A stretch of DNA of 64,000 nt from a candidate division WOR-3 bacterium (GCA_039803925.1 JBDRZL010000006.1:1-64000), one strand, 5' to 3'. Shown: positions 20,629-30,473, counted from the stretch's first letter. Program-made: numbers and translations. The notes: a model not told the origin generated them from the sequence alone.

Positions 20629-22743
20629 ATGATATTTTACGATTTTCTTGTTACAGGAATACCCACACCTTTAACTTATAAAAGTGAAAAAAAACTAACT
20701 AAGGGTTCATTATTTTATTTAAAAGTAAAGGGTAAAAAGAGAATCGGAATTACTCTTAAAGAAAATAAAAATCCGAGTATTGACTTTAGTAAAATCATAG
20801 ATGTTAAAGAAGAGGATTATTTTGGTTTTACCTATCCAGAAAAAGTAGTTGATTTTATTTTATGGTGTAAAGATTATTACAGAACAAGTTTTGATAAGGT
20901 GCTTCAATTTTTTATACCTTCTTCATCGAGTTTTATTGAAAGGGAATTTTATGTTTTCAAAAAATTTGAAAAAAATCTTGAGGAAAAAGAAAAAATTATC
21001 CTTGAATTTATAAAAATTAAAAAAAGAGTTTCAAGGAAAAATTTAATTAAAAAATTCAAAAGTGGTGTTATAAGTTATCTCAAAAAATTAGAAAAGAAAA
21101 ATTTAATTGAAAGGGAATTTTTATTCAAGAACAAAAAACAAAAATTTTTTGATTTTAAATTAAGTGAAATAAATTTACCAGATAAACCAACTGAAATTCA
21201 GAAAAGAATAATAGATGAATTTTTTGAGGAGAAGGATAAAAAAATTTTTTTAATCCATGGTGTAACAGGAAGCGGAAAGACTTTCATCTATAGAGAAATA
21301 GTAAAAAGATTTTTAAAGGAAGGTAAAAAGGCACTTATCCTTGTGCCTGAAATTTCCCTTTTACCTCAGATTGCTCCTTACTTTTTATTTAAAGATTTTA
21401 AGCTTTTTCTCTATGCCTTTATTCTTAATCCTGATGAAAAATGGGATGTTTTACATCATATACTTTCTGATGAACCCTGTGTAGTTGTTGGAGCAAGGTC
21501 AGCAAGTTTTCTCCCTTTTAAAGATCTCGGTGTTATTATAGTAGATGAGGAACAGGAAGAAAGCTATAAAGAAAAGGAAAGAGAACCATTTTATCATACA
21601 AGAGATATTTTAATAAAAAGGTCAGAGCTTGAAGATATACCTATAATTTTTGGAACGGCAACTCCTTCATTAGAAATTTATAATAAATCAAAAGTTGAAG
21701 GAAAATATTTTTTTATACCTGAAAGAATATCCGGCTATAGAAATCCTAAGGTAGAGATTATCTCCTTAAGAGCTGAACCAGGTCGTTTTTATTTAACAGG
21801 TAAATTACTTCAAGATATTGAGGAAGTTTTAAGCGAGAATAAAAGGGTGATTTTATTTATAAATAAAAAGGGATTTGCTCATTTTATGCAATGTAAAACA
21901 TGTGGATTTATACCTTTTTGCCCGAATTGTTCCATTTCACTTACCTACTATAAAAGGAAAAATTTACTTTTGTGTCACTTTTGTTCATGGAAAGAGGAGG
22001 CTCCGCAGGTTTGTCCAAATTGTAAATCTATAAATTTAAAAACTTCTTCTTTTGGAACTGAGAAAATTGAAGAGGAATTAAGATCTTTATTTCCCAAAAG
22101 AATTATTAAAAGAATGGATAGGGATGCAATATCTGGAAGAAAAAAAGTATTTGAAGTTTTTGATGATTTTATTAAAGGAAATATTGATATACTTGTAGGA
22201 ACCCAGATGGTTATAAAGGGGCTTGATAATCCAAGTGTCGGACTTGCTGCCTTTTTATGTGCAGATGAAGATTTGAATTTTCCTGATTTCAGAGCAAGGG
22301 AAAGGATGTTTCACAGATTAATTCAATTAATGGGTAGAGTCAGAAAGGAAGGTAAAACAATTATTCAAACCTATAATCCTGATGAAAAAATTTTTGAAAA
22401 GGTTTTGAATTTTGATATTGAAGGTTTTTATAAAGAGGAACTTGAAGAAAGGAAAAAATTCAAATACCCACCCTTTTCAAATCTCATTTTAATAGAAACA
22501 AATACAAAAATTCCTGAGGATGGTGAGGATATATTGAGATATATAAAAGAGAAAATTAAAAAAAGTTCCCTTCCCCTTGAAATTTTAGGTCCTTCTGTAC
22601 CCCCGATAGCAAAAATCAAAGGCTTTTACAGGAATAGATTGATATTGAAAGTGGAAGATAAAAATTTAATTAAAAAGGTTTTAGACCTTGTTCCTTTAAA
22701 TTCAAAAATTAAGCTGGATTTAAACCCCTATGATTTTCTTTAA
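20629..22743 (+). CDS. priA: Primosomal protein N' (replication restart helicase PriA)
   Basis: It recognises stalled forks and reloads the replisome. 704 aa. N-terminal 3'-OH-binding domain, helicase core with Walker A GVTGSGKTFIY, DEEQ box (VDEEQEESYKE) and a zinc region with four CxxC pairs (CKTC, CPNC, CHFC, CPNC), then motif VI in LMGRVRKEGK. ATG 20629 is chosen over TTG 20626. The 3' end overlaps the convergent DUF255 gene by 24 nt. Confidence 0.93.
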   Translation: MIFYDFLVTGIPTPLTYKSEKKLTKGSLFYLKVKGKKRIGITLKENKNPSIDFSKIIDVKEEDYFGFTYPEKVVDFILWCKDYYRTSFDKVLQFFIPSSSSFIEREFYVFKKFEKNLEEKEKIILEFIKIKKRVSRKNLIKKFKSGVISYLKKLEKKNLIEREFLFKNKKQKFFDFKLSEINLPDKPTEIQKRIIDEFFEEKDKKIFLIHGVTGSGKTFIYREIVKRFLKEGKKALILVPEISLLPQIAPYFLFKDFKLFLYAFILNPDEKWDVLHHILSDEPCVVVGARSASFLPFKDLGVIIVDEEQEESYKEKEREPFYHTRDILIKRSELEDIPIIFGTATPSLEIYNKSKVEGKYFFIPERISGYRNPKVEIISLRAEPGRFYLTGKLLQDIEEVLSENKRVILFINKKGFAHFMQCKTCGFIPFCPNCSISLTYYKRKNLLLCHFCSWKEEAPQVCPNCKSINLKTSSFGTEKIEEELRSLFPKRIIKRMDRDAISGRKKVFEVFDDFIKGNIDILVGTQMVIKGLDNPSVGLAAFLCADEDLNFPDFRARERMFHRLIQLMGRVRKEGKTIIQTYNPDEKIFEKVLNFDIEGFYKEELEERKKFKYPPFSNLILIETNTKIPEDGEDILRYIKEKIKKSSLPLEILGPSVPPIAKIKGFYRNRLILKVEDKNLIKKVLDLVPLNSKIKLDLNPYDFL

Positions 22744-24717
22744 GATTAAATTTTTATCAAAAGTTTTTAAATCACAACTAAAGTTTTTACATAAAAAATA
22801 GGTTGTTTTCTCATCTATTTTTTTATAAATTTCATCCTCTTTTTGTTTCAAAATTAAGAGTATAAAAGGCTCAAATATCTTATTGATTTTTAAATTTAAT
22901 TCAATTGCATCTTCTTTATTACCTAATATCACAAGTTGAGTATTTTCATTAAAATAAAAAATGTTACTTAAAAGAAAAGAAAAAGCATAGGGGGCTTCTT
23001 TTAAAAAATTGAATAGTGTTTTTAATGTTTTATGAGAGAAATTGTAATATTTTTCTTCACCTGTTATGAAATATAGTTTTATTAAATTGGAGAGCATAAC
23101 AGAGTTTCCGGAAGGGTAAGAAGATTCAAAAATTGATTTATTTTCAAAAGGCAAATCATTTTTTTCTGTTTCTGTAAAATTAAATATGTAATTTTCTTTA
23201 TTTAAGAATTTTTCAATAACATAATCTGTATAATAAACAATCTCATCAATTAGTTTATCATCAAAAATTGTTTCATATAATTCAATAAGTGCCCATATGA
23301 AAAAGGAATAGTCATCTAAGAATCCTTCTAAATTTGTTTCTCCCTCTATGTTTTCATGAAATATTTTTTTATTTTTGATTAAATTGTTTTTTATGAAGTT
23401 ATAGATGTTAAGTGCAGAATTTAAAAATTTTTCTTTATCTGTAACCTTGTATAATTTCAAAAGTGAAATCATTAAAAGAGAGTTCCAGTCAGTTAGAATT
23501 TTATAATCGGTAAAAGGTCTTATTCTTTTTTCCCTTATTTTTAAAAGTTTTTTTCTTATATTTATCCATTTTTTTTGATTTTCTTCCTCAATTAATTTTT
23601 TTGAATGAAAAATAATTTTATTTTCAAAATTTCCTTCATTATTTATTTCAAAGTATTTTTTTATAAAATCAAATTCTTCTTTATCTAAATTCTTTTCTAA
23701 TTCTTCATAATTCCATAAGTAATATTTTCCTTCAATTCCCTCTGAATCTGCATCAATACTTGTAAAATAAGCTCCATCCTTATTTTTCATTTCCCTTTCA
23801 AGAAATTCAAAGATCTCAAGAGCTGTATTTAAATAAAAATTATTTTTTGTAACTTGGTATGTTTCAATGTAAGATAAAATTAAAAGTGCTTGGTCGTATA
23901 ACATTTTTTCAAAATGTGGGACTCTCCATTCCTTGTCCACTGAGTATCTGAAAAAACCAAAGCCTATCTGGTCAAATATTCCCCCTTTCCTCATATTTTT
24001 AAGGGTTTCTTCTACCATTAAAATTGCCTTTTTTTCTCCTTTAACTTTATAATACCTTAAAAGAAAATAGTTATTTTGTGGTGTGGGAAATTTAGGTGAA
24101 TATCCAAATCCACCATTTACTTCATCAAAATTTTCTTCATAATATAAAAATAATCTGTCAAAAATACACTTAAACTCTTCTTTTTTTATTTCAATTTCAA
24201 GTGGAAATAATTTTTCTTGCCTTTCAAAATTTTTTATTATGTTATCAGCATAGGTTTTTATTTCCTCTTTTTTTTCTTCCCATAATTTTATTATTTCTTC
24301 TAAAATATCAATAATTCCTCTTAATCCGAATTTCTGAGTTTTAGGAATATAGGTAGAGATAAAAAAGGGTTTTTTATCAGGAGTCATAATAATTGTGAGT
24401 GGCCATCCGCCTTTATTTGTCAGGTAGAAGGATAAATTCATATAAAAGTTATCAATATCTGGTCTTTCTTCTCTATCAACTAAAATTGATATAAAGTTTT
24501 CATTCAATATTTTTGCAACTTCTTCATCATAAAAACTTTCCTCTTTCATGACATGACAAAAGTGACAGGAGGAATACCCTATGGATAAAAAAATTGGTTT
24601 ATCTTCTTTTAAAGCTTTTTCAAAGGCTTCATAAGACCAAGGATAGAAATTAACAGGTGAATCAGCGTAAGACCTTAGGTAGGGACTTTTTTCTTTTTTT
24701 AATTTATTTAGCTTCAA
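22720..24717 (-). CDS. DUF255 thioredoxin-domain protein (YyaL/SPATA20 family)
   Basis: 665 aa. The N-terminus KEKSPYLRSYADSPVNFYPW and GYSSCHFCHVMKEESF match the thioredoxin-like DUF255 domain, with a CxxC pair at about residues 51-54. The rest is an alpha/alpha toroid resembling N-acylglucosamine 2-epimerases. Biochemical role unknown across the family. It follows a thioredoxin-like gene by 9 nt, so the two probably share a redox-related task. Confidence 0.88.
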   Translation of the reverse strand: MKLNKLKKEKSPYLRSYADSPVNFYPWSYEAFEKALKEDKPIFLSIGYSSCHFCHVMKEESFYDEEVAKILNENFISILVDREERPDIDNFYMNLSFYLTNKGGWPLTIIMTPDKKPFFISTYIPKTQKFGLRGIIDILEEIIKLWEEKKEEIKTYADNIIKNFERQEKLFPLEIEIKKEEFKCIFDRLFLYYEENFDEVNGGFGYSPKFPTPQNNYFLLRYYKVKGEKKAILMVEETLKNMRKGGIFDQIGFGFFRYSVDKEWRVPHFEKMLYDQALLILSYIETYQVTKNNFYLNTALEIFEFLEREMKNKDGAYFTSIDADSEGIEGKYYLWNYEELEKNLDKEEFDFIKKYFEINNEGNFENKIIFHSKKLIEEENQKKWINIRKKLLKIREKRIRPFTDYKILTDWNSLLMISLLKLYKVTDKEKFLNSALNIYNFIKNNLIKNKKIFHENIEGETNLEGFLDDYSFFIWALIELYETIFDDKLIDEIVYYTDYVIEKFLNKENYIFNFTETEKNDLPFENKSIFESSYPSGNSVMLSNLIKLYFITGEEKYYNFSHKTLKTLFNFLKEAPYAFSFLLSNIFYFNENTQLVILGNKEDAIELNLKINKIFEPFILLILKQKEDEIYKKIDEKTTYFLCKNFSCDLKTFDKNLILKKIIGV

Positions 24718-24726
24718 ATTTTTAAT

Positions 24727-25275
24727 TTAAACCCATTTTATAGAACAACCTATTGAGGGTTTTTGAATCTCAGGGGGTTTTTCATCATTAATGAGTTTGA
24801 AACAGGCTTCTTTTAATTCTTCTCTTGTTACAAGATTTTCATCCTTCCAGTTGTCATCAAATCTTCCGTGGTAAAAAAGTCTCATGTTTTTATCAACTAA
24901 ATATATATCAGGGGTGCATTGAGCTTTATAACTTTTTGCTATTTCCTGAGTTTCATCAACAAGGTAGGGAAAAAAAATTCCCCATTCTTTTATTTTATTT
25001 TTCATTTCTTCAACAGAATCCTCGGGATATTCAGAATTTTTTGAGTTAGGATTTATTGCTACTGTGTTTATCCCTTTACTTTTTATTTCTCTTCCAAGTT
25101 TTAAAAGTCTTGGCCATATAGCCCTTGCGTATGGACAGTGATTACAGGTAAAAACAATTAGTAATCCCTTTTCTCCCATTAGTTCTTTTGAGGAAAATTT
25201 TTTTCCAAAAGGGTCCTTTAATTCAAAATCAGGCATTTCTGTTCCTATTGGAATTATATAAGATTCTACTGCCAT
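24727..25275 (-). CDS. Thioredoxin-family protein (AhpC/TSA-like redoxin)
   Basis: 182 aa with a redoxin fold: MPDFELKDPFGKKFS, then LLIVFTCNHCPYARAIWPRL carrying a CxxC pair, GINTVAINPNSKNSEYPEDS, and a later QCTPDIYLVDKN. No signal peptide, so it is cytosolic. An AAAAGGAG ribosome-binding site is visible. It is first in a two-gene operon with the DUF255 gene and has a good promoter followed by a GGTTCAATTCC leader. Confidence 0.9.
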   Translation of the reverse strand: MAVESYIIPIGTEMPDFELKDPFGKKFSSKELMGEKGLLIVFTCNHCPYARAIWPRLLKLGREIKSKGINTVAINPNSKNSEYPEDSVEEMKNKIKEWGIFFPYLVDETQEIAKSYKAQCTPDIYLVDKNMRLFYHGRFDDNWKDENLVTREELKEACFKLINDEKPPEIQKPSIGCSIKWV

Positions 25276-25306
25276 TTTAAACTCCTTTTAAATTTTTAAA
25301 GAATAT

Positions 25307-25317
25307 GGAATTGAACC
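25307..25317 (-). promoter_or_regulatory. GGTTCAATTCC leader element before the thioredoxin gene
   Basis: It starts 8 nt after the -10 box and 31 nt before the ATG on the reverse strand. Flanking bases extend the hairpin to TGG...CCA. Confidence 0.5.
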
Positions 25318-25325
25318 AATTTATA

Positions 25326-25354
25326 AATATAATGGAAATATTTTTATGTTTCAA
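25326..25354 (-). promoter_or_regulatory. Promoter of the thioredoxin-DUF255 operon
   Basis: On the reverse strand: TTGAAA (25349-25354), a 17-nt spacer, TATATT (25326-25331). Same boxes and spacing as the HU promoter. Confidence 0.6.
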
Positions 25355-25365
25355 GGTTTAAAAGT

Positions 25366-26829
25366 TTATTCTTTTTTTATTTCCGTTTTACCTGGAATAT
25401 ACCCCCAGAGTTCCTTTATTATTTTCCTTATTCTTTCAATGCATCTTTCTTTTCCCAGAAGCTCCATCAATTTGAAAAGAGAGGGTCCAACTTTTCTACC
25501 TGTCATTGCAAGTCTAAGTGGATGGATTAAAAAGGCATGTTTCTCTCCAAGATTATCAGCCACTTTTCTTACCACTTCTTCTATTATCTTTTCATTCCAT
25601 TCTGAGAGTTTTGCAAATTCACTTTTTATTTCCTCAAGACCTTCGAATACCTTTGGATTTCCGAAGTATCTTTCAACTGCTTCAATATCGTATCCAAATT
25701 CATCTTTATAAAAGTATTCGATTAAATAAGGTATATCTTTTAAAACTTTTGCCCTTTCCCTTGTGAGTTCTATTGCTTTTTTTAAATAATCTGTATCTTT
25801 TTCAAATTCCTTTTTCCACCATTTTTCTTTTCTTAAAAATTCAATAGAAATTTTTATAAGTTCATCCAGATCCTTTCTTTTTATATATTCTGAATTAAGC
25901 CACAATAATTTATTCCTATCAAAAATACTTGCACTTTTTCTGCAATCTTTTATATCAAATATTTTTATCATTTCTTCCTTTGATATTATTTCTCTGTCCT
26001 CACCAGGAGACCAGCCAAGGAGTGCAAGAAAGTTAAATAAAGCTTCGGGTAAAAATCCTTCTTCCTTATATTCAAGAACAGAAGTTGCCCCGTGCCTTTT
26101 TGATAATTTTTTTCTGTCAGGTCCTAAAATCATTGGTAAATGTGCAAATTCTGGAATCTTAAAACCAAGGGCATTGTATAAAAGTATTTGCTTGGGCGTA
26201 TTTGAAATATGGTCATCACCTCTTATAACATGGGTTATGCCCATATAGTTATCATCTATTACACAGGCAAAATTGTAAGTGGGGGTTCCATCGCTTCTTA
26301 ATATTATGAAATCTTCAATTTCCTCATTTTTAAAGACAATTTCTCCGTGAATTAAATCAATAAATTTTGTTTCACCTTCAGGTATATAAAATCTAATAGT
26401 TTTTTCTTTTCCTTCCTTTAAAAATTTTTCAATTTCTTCCTTTTCCCTTTTTAAACATTTTCTTGAATATTTAATTGGTTTTTTTTCAAGTTTCTGCAAA
26501 TTTCTTTCTTCTTCAAGTTCTTTTTCTGTGCAGAAACAAAAGTAGGCTTTCCCTTCTTTTACAAGTTTTTCTGCGTATTCTTTATAAATATTAATCCTTT
26601 TACTTTGAAATACTATTTCTTCGTCCCATTCAATTCCAAGCCACCTAAGACCATCAAGTATTATAAGAGTCCATTCTTCTTTTGATCTTTCAACATCTGT
26701 ATCTTCTATTCTTAATAAAAATTTTCCTCCTCTATTTTTTGCATATAGGTAATTATATATAGCAGTTCTAACTCCTCCTACATGAAGAACACCTGTTGGT
26801 GAAGGGGCAAATCGTAGTCTTACACTCAT
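25366..26829 (-). CDS. gltX: Glutamate--tRNA ligase
   Basis: It charges tRNA-Glu in the cytosol. 487 aa. Class I motifs: RFAPSPTGVLHVGGVRTA (HIGH region), FLLRIEDTDVERS, and KLSKRHGA (KMSKS). The anticodon-binding helical domain fills the C-terminal third. A tRNA-Glu gene is present at 52.7 kb. It is transcribed away from gcvPB with overlapping promoters, and its -10 box is 7 nt before the ATG. Confidence 0.96.
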   Translation of the reverse strand: MSVRLRFAPSPTGVLHVGGVRTAIYNYLYAKNRGGKFLLRIEDTDVERSKEEWTLIILDGLRWLGIEWDEEIVFQSKRINIYKEYAEKLVKEGKAYFCFCTEKELEEERNLQKLEKKPIKYSRKCLKREKEEIEKFLKEGKEKTIRFYIPEGETKFIDLIHGEIVFKNEEIEDFIILRSDGTPTYNFACVIDDNYMGITHVIRGDDHISNTPKQILLYNALGFKIPEFAHLPMILGPDRKKLSKRHGATSVLEYKEEGFLPEALFNFLALLGWSPGEDREIISKEEMIKIFDIKDCRKSASIFDRNKLLWLNSEYIKRKDLDELIKISIEFLRKEKWWKKEFEKDTDYLKKAIELTRERAKVLKDIPYLIEYFYKDEFGYDIEAVERYFGNPKVFEGLEEIKSEFAKLSEWNEKIIEEVVRKVADNLGEKHAFLIHPLRLAMTGRKVGPSLFKLMELLGKERCIERIRKIIKELWGYIPGKTEIKKE

Positions 26830-26833
26830 AATT

Positions 26834-26862
26834 TTGATTATAAGTTATAAAAATCTTAAAAT
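26834..26862 (+). promoter_or_regulatory. Leaderless-type promoter of gcvPB, overlapping the gltX promoter
   Basis: TTGATT (26834-26839), 17-nt spacer, TAAAAT (26857-26862), then 6 nt to the ATG. The gltX -10 box TATAAT lies on the other strand at 26837-26842, directly over this -35 box, so polymerase can probably use only one promoter at a time. Confidence 0.55.
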
Positions 26863-26868
26863 TAAATT

Positions 26869-28296
26869 ATGGGAAATATATTTTCACAATTTAAAAATAG
26901 AATCAGGGAGGGGGATTTTGAGATTCCTTCTACAATTCCTGAATACCTTAAAAGAAAAAGACCCCCTCGTATTCCTGATTTAAAGGAAAATGAAGTTATA
27001 AGACACTTTGATAGACTTGGAAGAAAAAATTATTCTGTAGATTACGGGTTTTATCCTCTTGGTTCCTGTACAATGAAATATAATCCAAGGTTAAATGAGG
27101 AGCTTGCAAGTATCCCAAATTTTACAGAACTTCATCCCCTTCAGCCTGCTTTTACAGTTCAGGGAATTTTGAAAATAGCTAAAGAACTTGAAAATTTTCT
27201 CTCTTTAATTTCAGGTATGGATGCAATTACATTACAACCTGCTGCAGGTGCTCATGGCGAGCTTGTAGGAATGTTAATTGTAAGGAAATATCATACAGAA
27301 AAAGGTAATCCGAGAAAATTTGTTTTAATTCCGGATTCAGCACATGGAACAAATCCAGCCTCAGTGACTCTTGCAGGTTACACAGCTTTAGAAATAAAGT
27401 CAAATTCTCAAGGTCTTGTTGATATTGATGAGCTAAGAAAAAAGGTAAATGAAGATGTTGCTGCCTTTATGATAACAAATCCAAATACCCTTGGTTTGTT
27501 TGAATCCAATATAAAACTTATATCTGAGATTTTACATGAAAAGGATATTCTCCTTTATATGGATGGAGCAAATTTAAACGCACTGCTTGGTATAACAAGA
27601 CCAGGAGATTCAGGAGTTGATATTTTGCACTTTAATTTACACAAAACTTTTTCTACACCTCATGGAGCAGGAGGTCCTGGTTCAGGTCCAATAGGTGTTA
27701 AAAAGTTTCTTGAAAAATATCTTCCAGTTCCAAGAATTGTTGAAAGAAAAGGTAATTTTGAACTTTCCTATGATTTTCCCCATTCAATAGGTAAAGTTCA
27801 TGCTTTTTACGGTCATCCACTTATATGGATAAGAGCCTTTGCCTATATTTTAAGAATAGGCAGGGAAAATTTAAGAAAAATTGCTGAATTTGCAATTTTA
27901 AATGCCAATTATTTAAGAAGGAAACTTGAAAAATATTTTGAAAATCCTTATTCTGATAGACCATCAATGCATGAGTTTGTTTTATCTGCTGAAAACATTA
28001 AAAGAAAATACGGTGTTAAAGCACTTGATATTGCTAAAAGACTCCTTGATTATGGATTTCATGCTCCAACTATGTATTTTCCTTTAATTGTTAAAGAAGC
28101 TTTAATGATTGAACCCACTGAAACAGAATCCCTTGAAACTCTTGATGCTTTTGCTGAAGTGATTGAAAAGATAATGAAGGAGATTGAGGAAAATCCTGAC
28201 CTTGTAAAAAATGCTCCTCATAATGCTCCGGTAAAAAGGTTAGATGAGGCAAAAGCAAATAAGGATCTTGATGTAAGGTATACTTTTAGTGAGTAA
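26869..28296 (+). CDS. gcvPB: Glycine dehydrogenase (decarboxylating) subunit 2
   Basis: The pyridoxal-phosphate subunit of the two-subunit P-protein of the glycine cleavage system. 475 aa. YPLGSCTMKYNPRLNEE, DSAHGTNPAS and the PLP-lysine motif NLHKTFSTPHGAGGPGSG are intact. The partner gcvPA, gcvT and gcvH are not in the window. Directly followed (8-nt overlap) by a 95-aa gene and then a MutL-family gene. Confidence 0.95.
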   Translation: MGNIFSQFKNRIREGDFEIPSTIPEYLKRKRPPRIPDLKENEVIRHFDRLGRKNYSVDYGFYPLGSCTMKYNPRLNEELASIPNFTELHPLQPAFTVQGILKIAKELENFLSLISGMDAITLQPAAGAHGELVGMLIVRKYHTEKGNPRKFVLIPDSAHGTNPASVTLAGYTALEIKSNSQGLVDIDELRKKVNEDVAAFMITNPNTLGLFESNIKLISEILHEKDILLYMDGANLNALLGITRPGDSGVDILHFNLHKTFSTPHGAGGPGSGPIGVKKFLEKYLPVPRIVERKGNFELSYDFPHSIGKVHAFYGHPLIWIRAFAYILRIGRENLRKIAEFAILNANYLRRKLEKYFENPYSDRPSMHEFVLSAENIKRKYGVKALDIAKRLLDYGFHAPTMYFPLIVKEALMIEPTETESLETLDAFAEVIEKIMKEIEENPDLVKNAPHNAPVKRLDEAKANKDLDVRYTFSE

Positions 28297-28576
28297 TAAT
28301 TTAAATAATAAAGAAATTTATGATGACCTTATAGAAAAAATTGCAAGGAGAATTTGTGATTTAAGATTAGAGACAATTTTTATAATTATATTTGAGTCAA
28401 TAAAACCTCTTTCCTTTATTGCTTCAAGTGCTCTTGTTGCTTTTGAACCGATAATAAATTCAATTTTTTCTTTTAAGGATTACGAAAGGTTTTACAGAAT
28501 GCTTGAGGATAGAGAAAATATTGAGAAACTCATAAGAAAAATTGAGGAGCTTTCAGAAAAAAAAGTGAAAAATTGA
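28289..28576 (+). CDS. Small conserved-looking protein of unknown function (95 aa)
   Basis: A GTG start overlaps the gcvPB end by 8 nt. The protein is helical, with a mildly hydrophobic centre (ESIKPLSFIASSALVAFEPI) and a charged tail (KDYERFYRMLEDRENIEKLI). I have a recollection of similar KPLSFIASQ proteins beside B12-dependent mutase genes, and a MutL-family gene does follow. This is memory, not a search result. Confidence 0.65.
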   Translation: MSNNLNNKEIYDDLIEKIARRICDLRLETIFIIIFESIKPLSFIASSALVAFEPIINSIFSFKDYERFYRMLEDRENIEKLIRKIEELSEKKVKN

Positions 28577-28602
28577 AATAATAATATAATAAATTTTAAA
28601 AT
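28573..28602 (+). promoter_or_regulatory. Promoter of the MutL-family gene
   Basis: TTGAAA (28573-28578), 18-nt spacer, TAAAAT (28597-28602). The GGGTTCAAACCC element begins 5 nt later. Confidence 0.55.
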
Positions 28603-28607
28603 AAAAA

Positions 28608-28619
28608 GGGTTCAAACCC
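28608..28619 (+). promoter_or_regulatory. GGGTTCAAACCC hairpin leader of the MutL-family gene
   Basis: AAAAGGG-TTCAAA-CCCTTTT forms a 7-bp stem with a 6-nt loop, at the predicted mRNA start and 21 nt before the ATG. The longer A/T flanks make a weak terminator for the upstream gene an alternative. Confidence 0.5.
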
Positions 28620-28640
28620 TTTTAAAAATATTAATTTAAT

Positions 28641-30461
28641 ATGGAGAGAGAACTCAGACGGATCCTTGCAACTGATTGTGGGAGTACCACGACAAAGGCT
28701 ATTTTAATTGAAAAAAGAGGTGATAGATATTGTCTTGTTGCAAGAGGTGAGGCACCTACTACAGTAGAAAAACCTTTTGAGGATGTTACAAAGGGAGCTT
28801 TAAATGCTTTTAGGGAACTTGAAGAACTAACAGGAATTCAGATTCTGGATGGAGAGAAAATAATAAAAGGAGCAGAAGAAAAAAGGGGTGTTGATTTATA
28901 TGTTTCAACTTCTTCAGCAGGTGGGGGACTTCAGATGATGGTTGCAGGGGTTGTAAAGAGTATGACAGCTGAATCTGCAGCAAGAGCAGCTCTCGGTGCA
29001 GGTGCTATTGTAATGGAAACAATTGCTTCAAATGATGGAAGATTGCCTTATAAAAGGGTTGAACTTATAAGAGAGCTAAGACCTGATATGATACTTCTTG
29101 CAGGTGGAATTGACGGAGGAACAAAAAAACATGTAATTGAACTTGCAGAGTTAATAAGAGCTGCTGAACCAAAACCAAGATTTGGAATAAGCTACAAGTT
29201 ACCTGTAATTTATGCAGGAAATAAGGATGCAAGGGAAGATATAAAAAAAATTTTAGATGATAAAACAGCTCTTTCTCTTGTTGATAATATAAGACCTGTT
29301 CTTGAGGTTGAAAATTTAAAGCCAGCAAGAGATAAAATTCATGACCTTTTTCTTGAACATGTTATGGCTCATGCTCCAGGTTATCCAAAACTTATGAGTT
29401 GGACTGATGTTCCAATAATGCCAACACCTGGGGCAGTTGGACTTTTAATGCAGAAAATAGCTGAAATGGAAGGTATAGAAGTTCTGGGAGTTGATATAGG
29501 TGGTGCAACTACTGATGTATTCAGTGTATTTCAGGGAATATTTAATAGAACTGTAAGTGCTAATCTTGGAATGAGTTATTCGATTTCAAATGTAATGGTT
29601 GAGGCTGGTATGGAAAATATACTTAGATGGATTCCATTTAAAATAAAGGAAAGTGAATTAAGAAACAGAATAAGAAATAAGATGATAAGACCAACAACAA
29701 TACCTCAAACTCTTGAAGATCTCATAGTTGAACAGGCAATAGCAAGAGAGGCTTTAAGGCTTGCTCTTTTACAGCACAAGCAAATGGCTGTTGGTTTAAA
29801 AGGTATTCAGCAGGAAAGAACAATTTCTGATGTTTTTGCTCAGACAATGACAGGAGAAACACTTGTGAATATGATGACTTTGGGTATGATTATCGGTTCA
29901 GGAGGAGTTCTTTCTCATGCTCCGAGAAGAAATCAGGCTGCTTTAATGATGATAGATGCCTTTCAACCAGAAGGTTTCACTTATTTAACAGTGGATTCAA
30001 TCTTTATGATGCCCCATCTCGGTGTTCTTTCAACAGTTCATGAAAAATCAGCTATGGAAGTTTTTGAAAAGGATTGTCTCATATGGCTTGGAACCTGTAT
30101 AGCACCAAAGGGGATAGGTAAAAAGGATAAAAAAACATGTTATTTAAAGATAATAAAAGAAAATGGAGAAGAAATAGATATAGAAATTAAATTTGGTGGA
30201 TTAAAAAGAGTTCCACTTGGAATAGGTGAAAAGGCTAAGGTGATAGCAGAACCAGAGAAAGGGTTTGATCTTGGAGAAGGTCCTGGAAAGAAAGTGGAAA
30301 GAGAGATAAGGGGTGGGGTGGTTGGAATTATACTTGATGGAAGGGGAAGACCTCTTGAAATTCCGAAAGATGAAGGGGAAAGGGTTAATATGTTTTCAGA
30401 ATGGATTTTATCCCTTGATGTTTATCCAAAAGAAAGTTTCATTGAACTTTTAAAAAGATAA
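28641..30461 (+). CDS. MutL/GlmL-family protein (adenosylcobalamin-mutase-associated ATPase)
   Basis: 606 aa. The N-terminus carries the ASKHA-type phosphate loop ATDCGSTTTK, with a second nucleotide-binding segment LGVDIGGATTDVFSV in the middle. This is the family first named from glutamate mutase operons (GlmL/MutL), thought to protect or reactivate B12-dependent aminomutases. No mutase subunit gene is in the window. It starts a separate transcript with a GGTTCAA leader. Confidence 0.9.
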   Translation: MERELRRILATDCGSTTTKAILIEKRGDRYCLVARGEAPTTVEKPFEDVTKGALNAFRELEELTGIQILDGEKIIKGAEEKRGVDLYVSTSSAGGGLQMMVAGVVKSMTAESAARAALGAGAIVMETIASNDGRLPYKRVELIRELRPDMILLAGGIDGGTKKHVIELAELIRAAEPKPRFGISYKLPVIYAGNKDAREDIKKILDDKTALSLVDNIRPVLEVENLKPARDKIHDLFLEHVMAHAPGYPKLMSWTDVPIMPTPGAVGLLMQKIAEMEGIEVLGVDIGGATTDVFSVFQGIFNRTVSANLGMSYSISNVMVEAGMENILRWIPFKIKESELRNRIRNKMIRPTTIPQTLEDLIVEQAIAREALRLALLQHKQMAVGLKGIQQERTISDVFAQTMTGETLVNMMTLGMIIGSGGVLSHAPRRNQAALMMIDAFQPEGFTYLTVDSIFMMPHLGVLSTVHEKSAMEVFEKDCLIWLGTCIAPKGIGKKDKKTCYLKIIKENGEEIDIEIKFGGLKRVPLGIGEKAKVIAEPEKGFDLGEGPGKKVEREIRGGVVGIILDGRGRPLEIPKDEGERVNMFSEWILSLDVYPKESFIELLKR

Positions 30462-30473
30462 GGAGGTTTTAAA

